Shown here: one piece after another, positions 34,228-44,330 of the stretch
How the letters are laid out: each line of letters opens with the position of its first letter
Numbering within the stretch: the stretch's first letter is position 1
Source of the DNA: a bacterium
GTDB lineage: Bacteria > Pseudomonadota > Alphaproteobacteria > Sphingomonadales > Sphingomonadaceae
Direction: 5' to 3'
DNA length: 64,000 nucleotides
Assembly: GCA_030824575.1 (NCBI GenBank)
Contig: JAVBXL010000022.1
Coordinates: 42,821 to 106,820 of the forward strand
Translations under genes and position numbers: made by a program
Notes under the pieces: model-generated
What the model saw: the letters and a program-made list of their open reading frames with translations, nothing else
Told to the model about the DNA's origin: nothing
The model's database searches: none

Positions 34228-35526
34228 CTACGCAGTCGTGTCGTTGGTGATGAGGCCGAACGCCGCCAGCTTTGCGAGCAGATCAGCGACGGCCGCGTTG
34301 CCGCCCCGCGAACCGGTGATGGAGGGCCGTGCGATCGGCGCGGCACCGAGGAAGCCCAGCGCCGGGCTGCGCAGCATGATGCCGGCCGCGCTCTCGCCTA
34401 GGACGAGGCGGTTCGCCGTATTGTAATAGAACAGGTTATGCTCGGTCGTGCCGTCGGCGCTGGCGGCTACGATCGGCTTGTTATTGTCCATCGAGATCGC
34501 GGCGAAGCCTATGTTCCGCAGAAACAGGCCATAGGGCACATCATTCTCGTTGGAGAAGAAGGAGGCGTAATTGACCGTCCGGCGCGCCACGCCCTGCGCG
34601 GCAAAGCTGTTGAAGACGCCAAAGCCAACCTGGGCACGCCGTTCATTGAACGGGTTCACGGCAAAGCCTGCCATGACATTCACGCCGTAGCGGACAGTCG
34701 CCAGCGACATCGCGTCGAAGTTGTTGGCCGAGGTCCAGGACATGGGCAGCACGGCGTCAGGGCCGAGCGTGCGGATCGACTCCGTTTCAGCACCGACCGC
34801 ATATTTGCCGTTCGGTACATCCGGTCCCCAGCCGACCTGGCCGACGAGGATGCCGCCATAGGCAGATGCGCCCATGCCGATCCCGTGCGGCCGGAAGCCC
34901 TCTACGAAGTCAGTCCGGCCAGGCGCGTTGCCGGCGCGGTCGATCGCCTCGAAAAGCGCGCCCTGCACGCCGGTCTGGCTCAGCGCATTCCACTTGTTCT
35001 GCTGAAAGACGACGGCGGGATTGATCGAGCCGGGCGCGCTGACATGATGATGGAAGAAGGCGACCGGGTGCGAGGTCGTTTCCGGTTGCGCCGCCGACGC
35101 CCCCAGCTCCGCCATCTGGATATGGCGAAGATCGGCCGTGTAGGTGAAACCGGGGAAGTTGACGGGATCAGTGAGCGCGCCTGCACCGGTGAAGCGCGCA
35201 TCGGCTTCCTTGCGCCACGAGAAGCCCCGCGACGGCATGACCGGCGCAGACGCCATGGGATAATCGCCAGCCGGGACGGCGTAGCGCCGGCCTTCTGCGA
35301 ACATTGCAGAAGCAGCCGCCGCGAAGTCCACCGCGCCGCGCGGCGCGAAGGAGCGATCGGACAAGGACAGCGGTACATGCTGGCGCTGCGCCATGTCGAC
35401 GCCGCCCACAAATCCATTGCCGGCGCGCAGCACTTCGCGCTTGGCGTCCCATACCACTTCGCCATTGGCGAGCGCGACCTGCGCGGTAATGCCGGTCGGG
35501 TCGCGGGGGATCGTGCGCCGCGCCAT
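34228..35526 (-). CDS. Putative tail fibre/spike protein
   Basis: 432 residues. The N-terminus (ARRTIPRDPTGITAQVALANGEVVWD) is likely the virion-binding part. The rest is Gly/Ala/Asn-rich with a beta-structured pattern, without enzyme motifs. The start overlaps the previous stop (TGATG). With the upstream adaptor it may form the receptor-binding fibre. Confidence 0.6.
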   Translation of the reverse strand: MARRTIPRDPTGITAQVALANGEVVWDAKREVLRAGNGFVGGVDMAQRQHVPLSLSDRSFAPRGAVDFAAAASAMFAEGRRYAVPAGDYPMASAPVMPSRGFSWRKEADARFTGAGALTDPVNFPGFTYTADLRHIQMAELGASAAQPETTSHPVAFFHHHVSAPGSINPAVVFQQNKWNALSQTGVQGALFEAIDRAGNAPGRTDFVEGFRPHGIGMGASAYGGILVGQVGWGPDVPNGKYAVGAETESIRTLGPDAVLPMSWTSANNFDAMSLATVRYGVNVMAGFAVNPFNERRAQVGFGVFNSFAAQGVARRTVNYASFFSNENDVPYGLFLRNIGFAAISMDNNKPIVAASADGTTEHNLFYYNTANRLVLGESAAGIMLRSPALGFLGAAPIARPSITGSRGGNAAVADLLAKLAAFGLITNDTTA

Positions 35527-36077
35527 CAGCCCCACACTCCGTCGTCAATGAGCGGATCGTCCGGGTTCCAAACGCCGTCGTCCTGAAAATCGGGATTGCC
35601 GATGCCGAGAGTGTCGATGGATACGAGGCCACCATCGGCGCCCCACATCGCGAGCCGGCCGCGACGCTGTTCAAGCGGCTCCAGCGCGCCCATGGTTTCG
35701 CCGATTGGCACTTGGAGCGCTCGCGCCAGGCCGTCCTTCAAAACCAGCGCGCGGGCGGCGGATCGGTCGTTTACCTCATTCACACTGCGCGGCAGGAACG
35801 GCTGGCCGCTCTCGAATTGTACCTGCTGAAGGAACGACGGATCGGAAATTACGTAGATTTGGCCTGCGACCGGCGGTGCGAAGAAGGTGACGGTGCCGCC
35901 GGAGGTGGCCAGCGCAACGGCGTAGCTCGCGCGGTCCACCAGTTCGTCGCCAGTCGCGGAGCGTATGATAACTGAGACCTCCGACGCCGACACCGCCGCG
36001 AAGGTGAAAGGGAATGCGACCGTGACGCCATTGGCCTCGTAAGGCCCGGAATAGGTGTCGGTCGTGGAAACTGCCAT
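35526..36077 (-). CDS. Tail fibre N-terminal adaptor (T7 gp17-like)
   Basis: 183 residues. TDTYSGPYEANGVTVAFPFTFAAVSASEVSVII is the pattern of the T7 tail-fibre N-terminal domain that docks fibres to the podovirus tail. VNDRSAARALVLKDGL further supports this. The C-terminus (DPLIDDGVWG) is short, so the fibre shaft is probably supplied by the next gene. CGGAGGC precedes the ATG, and a late-type promoter element lies 49 bases upstream. Confidence 0.75.
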   Translation of the reverse strand: MAVSTTDTYSGPYEANGVTVAFPFTFAAVSASEVSVIIRSATGDELVDRASYAVALATSGGTVTFFAPPVAGQIYVISDPSFLQQVQFESGQPFLPRSVNEVNDRSAARALVLKDGLARALQVPIGETMGALEPLEQRRGRLAMWGADGGLVSIDTLGIGNPDFQDDGVWNPDDPLIDDGVWG

Positions 36078-36103
36078 TCTTGCCTCCGAGCGGATGGCAA
36101 GGG

Positions 36104-36135
36104 GGTAGGGTGGCTATCGGCCATCTTGAATCGAC
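36104..36135 (-). promoter_or_regulatory. Phage late promoter element, copy 1
   Basis: GTCGATTCAA (36135-36126, minus strand), 16 bases, then CCTACC (36109-36104). In the gap between the 2,011-residue protein and the fibre adaptor gene, whose start is 27 bases beyond. Confidence 0.65.
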
Positions 36136-36141
36136 GGCGTC

Positions 36142-39100
36142 CTAATCATCCTTGATTTTACCCTTGGTCAGGCCCTCCCACCATTCCGCAAAGCCGTCCG
36201 GATCTTGGTCGCCCGAATAGACATCGACAAGGAACTGGCTTGCCGCCGCCATCTGGCCGGAGGTCGGCGCACCGAAATAGCCCGCCACTTCCATCGCGTT
36301 GCGGGTCGCGCGCTTCGTGTCATCGCCTTCGGCCAGCCGCTTCATGTCCTTGATGGTGCGCGAGGCGGTGGAGACGAAGCGGTCTACCGACGACACGCTA
36401 CTATCGAAGCCCTTGACCGCGACGTTCGCCAGATCGCGCACGACCGGCAGCGGCCCAAGCGCGTTGAGGCTCATGGTCGAAAGCGCCCACTGGGTGAAGC
36501 TCTCCTCATCGTCATCGTCGGGCCAGCGTCCTGCGAGCCACTCCGCCGCCAGCGCTGGGAAGACGTAGAGCAGCAGGAAGCGTGTCACCAGGCCGGGAAT
36601 CGCCGTAGCGTCGCGCTTGCGGAACGCGGTACCGGTATCGCGCGCGAAGTTGCGCTGTCGCTGGTAATAGGCGCTCATGAAGCTGTAGAAGGGCGTGATC
36701 ATCTTCATGGCCTCGCCGGCCGCGCCCTTGCCGCGCATGATGGCGGCAAGATCCTTTGCCGCGCCGGAGCCCTGCGATTTGCGGATAACCTCGTCGGCAT
36801 AGGCGATCGCGACATCCTCGGGCGCGCCTGTTTCCAGCGATTTGTTATAGGCGGCCATCCACGACACGACGGACACGAAGCGGTCGACGGCGCCGATCGC
36901 CATGAAGCCGGTGGCGCGGATGTCCGACACGGTTTTGCCCAGCCCGCTGTCGTTGCTCAGCATGTCCCGCATGTCGCGGTCCATCGTATCCATGCGCGAT
37001 GCGACCTCCTGACTGCGCTCCAGCACGAACCCGAAGGCGTCGATCGGATGCTGGCCATAGGCGAAGATGCCCTTGGCCATCGCCGCCGCCCCCACGACCT
37101 CCGCCGTCTGCACGAAGCCGGATAGCTGCATCGCGACGGTCGACCAGCGGAAGGCGAGGCCGGTGAAGGTCGCGTTCACGCGGAGCGTTTTGAGCGCCTT
37201 CTCGAACCCGCCCAGGCCTTGCGCCTCATAGGCCAGCTCGTTGGAGATGTGATGCAGCCATGGATTGAACTGCTTCTGGATCTCCTCGCCCATCACCTCG
37301 CGCACCGCCTTGACGATGCGGGCGTCGTTCAAGAATTTATGCGTGTCCATCATCGCCTCGCGGTGCGTGATGTCGTGCACGACCTCGGTGATGTGGCGCG
37401 ACAGAACCGACGGCGATAGCAGGATCGGCATGTCGCGGACCTCGGTCCGCTCGTTGGTCGACCCGGCGCGCGTGCTGGAGCGCTTATAGCCGTTGCTGAA
37501 TAGCTGGTCAGAGCTGATTGCCGTCAGCTTCTCGACGCGCAGATCGCGCGACGTGTCATAAACGACGGGGAAATAGCCGCCGCGCAGGGTGCCGGCGTTC
37601 GTCTGAACCTCCCGCGCCTCGACCTTGTCCGGCTCGACGCCGTTGATGCGTCGCTCCAGCGCGGCGATATCGGGCCAGAGCGTATCGACGATATCCCAGA
37701 CCTTTTGAACATAGGTCCATTCGGCTGGCGTCAGCTCCTGGTTGAGCATGTCGAGCATCGACTGTTCGCCCCAGCCGTACCCGCCCGCCAACTTCTCCGC
37801 ATTGCCCTCGTTTCCGAGGTTCAGTGCCATGGAGATGAGCTGATCGCGCGTCATCACCGACTGCTGGCCATTCCGCGGGTCGATAAAGGGCAAGGCCACC
37901 TTCTGTCCCCAGCGCTTGCGCACCTCCTTCGGCACTGCCGCCTGCGCCTCCTCCAGCGCGGTTACCATGGCTCGCGTCATCGTGCGCCGGCGTTCCTGCG
38001 CATCGACGATCCGCTGGAATACGACCCGCTTGAACATGCCGAACTTGCCGCCATCCAGCCAGTCGAAGACGGTTTCCATCTTGAGCAGCGACGCGTCGAT
38101 TGACAGGATGGTGCGCTTGGCGCGGCTGAAGAAGCCAGGCTCCAGGAAGGTCCGGCTTTCAGGGATCGCCTTCAGGTCGCGTGTGGCGATCAGGCCCTCG
38201 ACCTGGTTGACCGTGTCGGAGATGACCGCCTCATAATCGCGCTCTTCCTTCGCATCGAGCAGCGACTGCTTATGCCGGCCGAGATGGAGGATCTGCACGA
38301 CAGCGTCATTCAGGGCGAGCAGCTGCCCGACCTTGAGCCTGGTCCAGTGCGTCCGGCCGATGGATTCGGCGAACGACGGCGGGACGACGACGTCATAGCC
38401 CTCCGCCTGGCGCTCGGCCGCCCAAGCCTCGAAGCTCTCCTGCCGGTTTATCGACCGCTGAGACCGCTCTTTCATCTCGACCTGTTCGAGCAGCAGCTGC
38501 GCGCGTTCGAGATAGTCCTGGTCGACGCCCTTCACGGTGCGGCGCTTGGCCCATTTCTCCAGCCGCTTGACCGCCTCATCGACCTGATCGGCCCCGCGAC
38601 GTGCGGCGGCGACCAGCGCATTATTGAGCATCTGGCTCTGCTTCTGGCGGAAGGCCTCTTCATGATCCTTGGCGATGACGGCGTCCATCGCGGCCCGGCC
38701 AGCCTTCGCGGCGGCACGCTCATAGCGGATGATCGCCGACCGGCTGGCGACATCGCGCACGCGGCCGTCGGTGATCTGGCGCTCGGCCCAGCTTTTCGCC
38801 ACGCTGTAGGGGGTGACGCGCTGCCCGGTCATGCGGCCTAGTACGCGCAGCTCGGCGCTCATCACTGCGCCCAGCTCGTCCGACTGGGCAGCGGCAAGCG
38901 CCTCCTGCTCGATGCTGCCATCCGTAAACGGGTCGCCGAAGCGCTCCAGCATCAGAGCTTCGACCTCCTGGTCGATCAGGGCTTTGCGGACAGAGCGCTT
39001 ATCGCCATTCTCGCGCATCTCGCGCCGGCGGATTTCGATGCCCATCAGGGCGCGGACCATCTCGTCGCCGGTGCGGAAGCCGACCAGCTCGGCCACATCG

Positions 39101-42100
39101 TCGGGGTTTGCGCCGCCTTCCTTGTGGAGCCGCTTGAAGTCCTTTGGCAGCAGGGCGGCGGCATCTTCGCCCAGCGTGTCCTTGATCCATTGGGTATCGA
39201 GCGGGGTTTCGCGCGCCATGGCAAGGGCCCGATATTCGGGGAGGGCGTCTATACGCTCCGTGACGTCCTGGCGCACTTCCTCTTCGCGCTCGCGCCATTC
39301 CTTCCCCACGCGCCGCTTCACCGCGTTCATCGTCTTGGCGAGCATCCGGCTCTGCGCCTGATCGCGGGCGGTGGCGGCGAGGTTCTGATAGCCTGTATAT
39401 TCAGCCTCGGTCATCGACGCGGGTTTGGTCGGGAACAGCGCTTCGAGATGCTGGGCGGCGATCGCGTCGGCCAGTTCCTCGTCGGATGCGATCAGGCGGT
39501 CCATCACGCCGCGGACCTCATCACTGATCGGCGTGTCCAGGCGCGATACGCTATTATAGAGCGAGATCATCCAGGCCTTGAACGTCTGGAACAGACGCTG
39601 AAGGCCGGGCGAGGGGGCCTTGCCCTCCATCAGGTACCGCTCGACGCCGCGCGCCCAGAGCTCGTGCGCATCGACGGGGATCTGGCCATCTTCCAGCGCG
39701 TGACCATTGGCAGCGAACCAGTCCTGCACGATCTGCCAGTCGTCCCGCACCTGTTGCGGCGCATCGGCATCGGCAGCGTCCTCGCGCAATTCTTCCAGCC
39801 AGAGATGCCCGGACTCGTGGAGGAAGGTGGAAGGGTTCTGTGTCTGGTAGAGCTCGATAATGGCAGCAGCGCTCTGGCCGCCAGGAAATAGGATGCGGCC
39901 GCGCGGGATGATGTCGCCCTGCATATAGGCTTCGCCGTCCGCTTCCTCGGCGGAATAGGCTTCGACGGCAGCGCGGATCTCGCGGCGGTTGGTCGTGTCG
40001 GGATCGATTCCGCGGCTCTCCAGCAGCGCGCGCAGTTCCTCGGCCGCATCGCGCACAGACTTCTCCCGCGCGATCAGCGTGCGGTCCCGGCCGGCCACAC
40101 CCTCTGAAATCGCTTCGAGCAGGTCGTTGGCGCTAGGGCGCTGGTCGCCAAACTCGGGGAAATAGCCCGCCTCCCATGCGCGCTGCGCCCAGGCGTCCGG
40201 ACCATATTCATTTTCGCCGAAGCCGCCATCCTCCAGCAGCTCGCCCTGGTCGCGGAGCAATCGGCGCTGGCCAGGCTTACCGCGGTGCCATGCGTCGGCA
40301 CCCATCGCCTTTAGATCACCGCCAGTGTCCACGATGCCGCCCTCTTTGGCGATAAATTGCATCAGCGTGGGGCCAAGGCTCTGGGAAGGGTCCAGCTTGC
40401 GTTTCATCACATCGATGGCGACGTCGAGCTGGTCGGCTTTCTGCGCCGCTGCGATATTCTCGGGCAGGATCTGGCGGACCTGAAGGCCGTCATATTCGGT
40501 GCCGGCGAGATCACGGCCCATGCGCTGGGCGCGGGTGGCGGCGCGCTGAGTGAGAAGTTCGGCATTCTGCCTCGCCATCGATGGCGACATGCCAGCCGTG
40601 GAGAGTTTCTCGGTGATGGACTGGAGCAGCTGCTCGCGCGGCGCAGCGGCGGCGCGGCCCTGCTCGGCTTCCTGCGCGATGCTTTCGGACAGCTCTTCCA
40701 TCGCGTCCGTCCAGGCTTCATTGAACGCCTCAGCCTCGCGCAAGGACATGCCGCCAGCCGATAGGCGGATGTCGCTCTTGAGCGCTTCCCAACCGGGCGT
40801 GGTGGAGAGGCGCGTCAACTCGCCGACCGGCAGGACCAGATCGCCACCGGTCGCGTCCGCCTCGTCGATCTGGGTGCGCCAGCCGTCGAGGTCGCCGGCA
40901 TAGCCATCCGACTGCATGTAGGAGCGCACCGCCTCGGCCGGCAGATAAACCTGATCGACGCCACTATCCTCGCCCAGCTGCTGCACCAGGTCCGCGATCG
41001 CGTCGGGGGAACGCTGCGCGGTTTTGGACTGGCTAGTGGCGTTGGCGATCTCGTCGAGAAACTGACCTTGCGCCTGCGCTTGTCTGGCCTGTCGGCGACG
41101 GTCCATTATCTCGCCGGTGACGCGCATCGTGCGCTCTGCCGCAACCGACACGCCTAAGGTCGCACCAACGCCGCCGGCCGTCGCGACGAACGTCTCGGCA
41201 GCACGTAACGGTCGCTCGGCTACGAATTGAGCGACAGTCTGATCCGGGTTGATGGTCGCCCATTCATTGAGATCCTGCAAAAAGGTGGCGGCTTGCTCCC
41301 CAGGCACCTCCGCCGCGAGCTGGCGCACTAGCGTTTTGGCAAAGGGCGACTGCGCTGCAAGGTCACCCACGAGGCGGGAAACAGGCAGCTTTTCTGTAAC
41401 ATATTCAACGAAACCCTGAGAAGCTCCGTAAACCGCCGAACGGCTAGGGGAGAGCCCCGCTGCGCGCGCGGTGGCGTATTCGTTGCCTCCTACCGAAGCG
41501 CCCATGATTGATGCGCCGATGGCGGGGTTGCCGCTGGCCGCGCTAGCGCCGATCGCCGCTGCTGTGGTAGGGAGGCTTTCCAGACCGACGAGTAAATTAC
41601 GCGCGACCCAGTTGTCTACCTGCGGGCGAGCAGCGTCCGCACGCACCTTGTCGGCCTTCTGAATGCCCAACCCAATATCGGCGATCGGCTGGAAGACAGC
41701 GTGCGCTTCAGGGCTGATGGAAGCTAGGTTTTCCGCTAGTCCGCCTAGCGTTCCATATAGGCCTCCCAGCGCCGTGTACGTTCCGGCCGCGAGCGTGCCG
41801 CCGAGATTTTTCAGGCCGTAAAACGCTTTGCCAAACAGGCCGAGCTTATCGTAATCGTCTGCCGCGATGGCTGCGTTGTTGCCTTTCGTCGACCAGCGCG
41901 CAATCGCCGGGTGCTCCCCGGCAGCAGACCGTGCGCGCGATGCCTGCGCCTCTTTTTCGAACGCGCCCAGATTGCCCTCGATCGCCGCGACTGGCAGGCC
42001 ATTTGCCTCCGCCAGACGGCGAGCGCGCGCCGCCTCGTCCGGCTTCGCGACCTTGATCCGATAGGCAAGATCGTCATCGCGCTGGCGGGCGAGATCGGCG

Positions 42101-42177
42101 ACGAAGGGGTCAGCCGCGTCCGGCTGGGCCTGACGCTCGCGCATCTGGTCCAGATAGCGATAGGGATCGGTTGCCAT
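36142..42177 (-). CDS. Giant internal virion/polyvalent protein
   Basis: 2,011 residues, the largest gene here. Regions: a charged N-terminus; a Gly/Ala-rich hydrophobic stretch (residues about 115-160 and 200-260); a putative zinc-protease motif FLHESGHLWLEEL (HExxH) near residue 785; long charged helical stretches; and a C-terminal part with KSQGSGAAKDLAA and MITPFYSFMSAYYQRQRNFARD, recalling large polyvalent-protein domains of phages. By position it corresponds to podovirus ejection proteins that enter the host with DNA. The start overlaps the stop of the M23 gene (TAATG). Confidence 0.75.
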   Translation of the reverse strand: MATDPYRYLDQMRERQAQPDAADPFVADLARQRDDDLAYRIKVAKPDEAARARRLAEANGLPVAAIEGNLGAFEKEAQASRARSAAGEHPAIARWSTKGNNAAIAADDYDKLGLFGKAFYGLKNLGGTLAAGTYTALGGLYGTLGGLAENLASISPEAHAVFQPIADIGLGIQKADKVRADAARPQVDNWVARNLLVGLESLPTTAAAIGASAASGNPAIGASIMGASVGGNEYATARAAGLSPSRSAVYGASQGFVEYVTEKLPVSRLVGDLAAQSPFAKTLVRQLAAEVPGEQAATFLQDLNEWATINPDQTVAQFVAERPLRAAETFVATAGGVGATLGVSVAAERTMRVTGEIMDRRRQARQAQAQGQFLDEIANATSQSKTAQRSPDAIADLVQQLGEDSGVDQVYLPAEAVRSYMQSDGYAGDLDGWRTQIDEADATGGDLVLPVGELTRLSTTPGWEALKSDIRLSAGGMSLREAEAFNEAWTDAMEELSESIAQEAEQGRAAAAPREQLLQSITEKLSTAGMSPSMARQNAELLTQRAATRAQRMGRDLAGTEYDGLQVRQILPENIAAAQKADQLDVAIDVMKRKLDPSQSLGPTLMQFIAKEGGIVDTGGDLKAMGADAWHRGKPGQRRLLRDQGELLEDGGFGENEYGPDAWAQRAWEAGYFPEFGDQRPSANDLLEAISEGVAGRDRTLIAREKSVRDAAEELRALLESRGIDPDTTNRREIRAAVEAYSAEEADGEAYMQGDIIPRGRILFPGGQSAAAIIELYQTQNPSTFLHESGHLWLEELREDAADADAPQQVRDDWQIVQDWFAANGHALEDGQIPVDAHELWARGVERYLMEGKAPSPGLQRLFQTFKAWMISLYNSVSRLDTPISDEVRGVMDRLIASDEELADAIAAQHLEALFPTKPASMTEAEYTGYQNLAATARDQAQSRMLAKTMNAVKRRVGKEWREREEEVRQDVTERIDALPEYRALAMARETPLDTQWIKDTLGEDAAALLPKDFKRLHKEGGANPDDVAELVGFRTGDEMVRALMGIEIRRREMRENGDKRSVRKALIDQEVEALMLERFGDPFTDGSIEQEALAAAQSDELGAVMSAELRVLGRMTGQRVTPYSVAKSWAERQITDGRVRDVASRSAIIRYERAAAKAGRAAMDAVIAKDHEEAFRQKQSQMLNNALVAAARRGADQVDEAVKRLEKWAKRRTVKGVDQDYLERAQLLLEQVEMKERSQRSINRQESFEAWAAERQAEGYDVVVPPSFAESIGRTHWTRLKVGQLLALNDAVVQILHLGRHKQSLLDAKEERDYEAVISDTVNQVEGLIATRDLKAIPESRTFLEPGFFSRAKRTILSIDASLLKMETVFDWLDGGKFGMFKRVVFQRIVDAQERRRTMTRAMVTALEEAQAAVPKEVRKRWGQKVALPFIDPRNGQQSVMTRDQLISMALNLGNEGNAEKLAGGYGWGEQSMLDMLNQELTPAEWTYVQKVWDIVDTLWPDIAALERRINGVEPDKVEAREVQTNAGTLRGGYFPVVYDTSRDLRVEKLTAISSDQLFSNGYKRSSTRAGSTNERTEVRDMPILLSPSVLSRHITEVVHDITHREAMMDTHKFLNDARIVKAVREVMGEEIQKQFNPWLHHISNELAYEAQGLGGFEKALKTLRVNATFTGLAFRWSTVAMQLSGFVQTAEVVGAAAMAKGIFAYGQHPIDAFGFVLERSQEVASRMDTMDRDMRDMLSNDSGLGKTVSDIRATGFMAIGAVDRFVSVVSWMAAYNKSLETGAPEDVAIAYADEVIRKSQGSGAAKDLAAIMRGKGAAGEAMKMITPFYSFMSAYYQRQRNFARDTGTAFRKRDATAIPGLVTRFLLLYVFPALAAEWLAGRWPDDDDEESFTQWALSTMSLNALGPLPVVRDLANVAVKGFDSSVSSVDRFVSTASRTIKDMKRLAEGDDTKRATRNAMEVAGYFGAPTSGQMAAASQFLVDVYSGDQDPDGFAEWWEGLTKGKIKDD

Positions 42178-44270
42178 TACCAGTAACGCCCTTTGCCGTT
42201 GCGGAAGATTTCACCGATCTGCTCGTCGGTCGGCGCCCGGCCGTATGTGGACTGATAACCCTTGGCGATGCGTTGCCGGACATTGTCAGGAACATCCCCC
42301 GCCTCAAGCTCGAAGCGGCGCTTCGTCCGTTGCGACTGGCCGGTCGGAATACCGGCAAACGTGGTGTTGACGGCGAAGGTGACCTCCTTCGTGGCGGAGA
42401 GAAACGCGCGATAGAGCTCGTCTTCCGTGGGCTTGCGCTTGCCGCCGGTCAGGTCGCGGACCTCAGCTTCCATCGCCTTCTGCACCCGAACGCGCTTGGC
42501 CTTGTCCTTTTCGTCCGAACCGGTCAGCCCCGCTTCGACGCCAAACGTCGATATCGTCGTTGATACCTTGCCACGCACGTCCGCGTCGGGATCGCCCGCC
42601 ATGATCTTGGCCTGCTCTTTCATGAGGCCTTGCATCTCGGCGGGCGTCACCTGGCCCACGAATTTGCCCAGACCCTGCTTCGCGAACTCCTCTGGCTGGA
42701 GGATGCGCATCAGCTCTAGCGCTGTTGCCGTGCTGCCATTGGCCGGGATCGACTTTGGCTTGGCGTTCGACTTGGCGACGCCGATGTAAGAGCGCGCGGC
42801 ATCGGGCGCCAGGCTGTTGCGGATGTTCGCCGGCATTTGCGAGATATCGGTGAACCCATCGCCGCGCTTAAGCACCCACTCGCTCGCCTTGCGATCGGCG
42901 TCCGATTCCTGGCGCGCCTTCAAGCCATCACTCAGCGACACGCGTTTGCGGATCTCGTCCTTCGCGCGCTCGCGACGCTCGAACGTCCAGTCTGCCTGCC
43001 CGTCAACCTTTGCCAGCAATCCGTCGAGATCGTAGCGGGTGGCGGACTGCTGGGCCGCGCCGATGACCTTGGTCGGATCGACGGTCTTACCGCCCTGGCG
43101 CACAACCATGTGCAGGTGCGGACCAGTGGACCGGCCGGTCGATCCCACGCCGCCCAGCTTGGTGTCGGGCGTCACTACGTCCCCAGCCTTTAGGGCGCTG
43201 GCGGCCTGCATGTGGGAGTAGCTCGACGTGGTGCCGTCGCCATGGTCAATGATGACAAAGTTGCCGCTGGCCGGGTCGTGGCCGGATTTCACGACCCTGC
43301 CGGCGGCCGTCGCGAAAATGGGTGTGCCAGCGGGCGCGGGGAAGTCCACACCATTATGGGTATGGCCGTCGCGGCGAACTTCACCATATTGCCCGGATAT
43401 CCCGCGACCCAAGCCGCGGAGCGGATCGGCATAGTTGACCGCGCGATCTGCGCCATCCACGGACGCGATACCCATGAACATGTTGGCATCGGAAGCTGCT
43501 TCGCGCGCCTGAAGCGGAGCCTTTAGGTCGCTCCATCGCGACGTGCTGTCCTTGGAAAGCATGTCGTTTTCGTGGGCTTCGAGATAAGCCTGCGCCATCT
43601 CGACATCTTCGGCCGCCATGTACCGGTCGAAGATCGCCCCATGTGCGCCGGATACCGCGCTGCGCTCATCAGCCTTGATGATCTCCGGGTCTGACAGCCC
43701 GGACAGTTCGGCATTGGTCCGGGCCTGCGCGCGGATTTGCGCAAAGAAACCGGCGCGCTCAGCCGGATCATCGGCGCGCACTGCGCTCTCCACGAAATTG
43801 CCCAGCTTCGCCTTGCCGGTTTCCTGCTGGTAAATCCGGCTTTGTTGTACGGCGTAGGACGACATCTCATTGTCGGCCGACACGCGCAAGCGCGCCAGCT
43901 GCGGTTCGAGGTATCGACGGGTTCGCCGGTCGGACTGCGCCAGCGTCGCCGCGAAAGCGTCCTCTATCGCCTTGCCCGCGGCTGGACGATTTTCCAGCGC
44001 GCCCTTGCCCATGCGCGACTTGAGATCCGCCACCGCGCTATTGGCGGCGGTGCTGGCGGTCAGATACAGATTATCGGCGTTCGTGCGCGCGAGGTCGTCT
44101 TCGATCTGGGCCTGCACCGCCGCCGCATCTGCGCCGACCTGCCCGAGACGTTCCAGACCACGCGCAACGCCTCCAGCCGCACCGCCATTGTTATCTGCTG
44201 GCCGAAATCGTGCGTTGGTGGTTTGGACCGGTCCCACAGTGGGACTGCCATATTGCGGGATACGCGGCAT
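42177..44270 (-). CDS. Internal virion protein with M23 (LytM) peptidase domain
   Basis: 697 residues. The helical N-terminal part is followed by an M23 peptidase domain at about residues 290-400 with HTHNGVDFPAPAGTPI, GRVVKSGHDPASGNFVIIDHGDG and GPHLHMVV (the HxH pair). A helical C-terminal region follows. Such virion-borne peptidases open peptidoglycan during DNA ejection. A late-promoter element lies 51 bases upstream. Confidence 0.82.
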   Translation of the reverse strand: MPRIPQYGSPTVGPVQTTNARFRPADNNGGAAGGVARGLERLGQVGADAAAVQAQIEDDLARTNADNLYLTASTAANSAVADLKSRMGKGALENRPAAGKAIEDAFAATLAQSDRRTRRYLEPQLARLRVSADNEMSSYAVQQSRIYQQETGKAKLGNFVESAVRADDPAERAGFFAQIRAQARTNAELSGLSDPEIIKADERSAVSGAHGAIFDRYMAAEDVEMAQAYLEAHENDMLSKDSTSRWSDLKAPLQAREAASDANMFMGIASVDGADRAVNYADPLRGLGRGISGQYGEVRRDGHTHNGVDFPAPAGTPIFATAAGRVVKSGHDPASGNFVIIDHGDGTTSSYSHMQAASALKAGDVVTPDTKLGGVGSTGRSTGPHLHMVVRQGGKTVDPTKVIGAAQQSATRYDLDGLLAKVDGQADWTFERRERAKDEIRKRVSLSDGLKARQESDADRKASEWVLKRGDGFTDISQMPANIRNSLAPDAARSYIGVAKSNAKPKSIPANGSTATALELMRILQPEEFAKQGLGKFVGQVTPAEMQGLMKEQAKIMAGDPDADVRGKVSTTISTFGVEAGLTGSDEKDKAKRVRVQKAMEAEVRDLTGGKRKPTEDELYRAFLSATKEVTFAVNTTFAGIPTGQSQRTKRRFELEAGDVPDNVRQRIAKGYQSTYGRAPTDEQIGEIFRNGKGRYW

Positions 44271-44298
44271 CTCTTGCCCTCAAAGCGGATGCTGGATA

Positions 44299-44330
44299 CC
44301 TATGGGTCATGATCAGGGGATTGAATCGAC
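44299..44330 (-). promoter_or_regulatory. Phage late promoter element, copy 2
   Basis: GTCGATTCAA (44330-44321, minus strand), 16 bases, then CATAGG (44304-44299), upstream of the M23 virion protein gene. It overlaps the first codons of the oppositely read lipoprotein gene. Confidence 0.7.
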
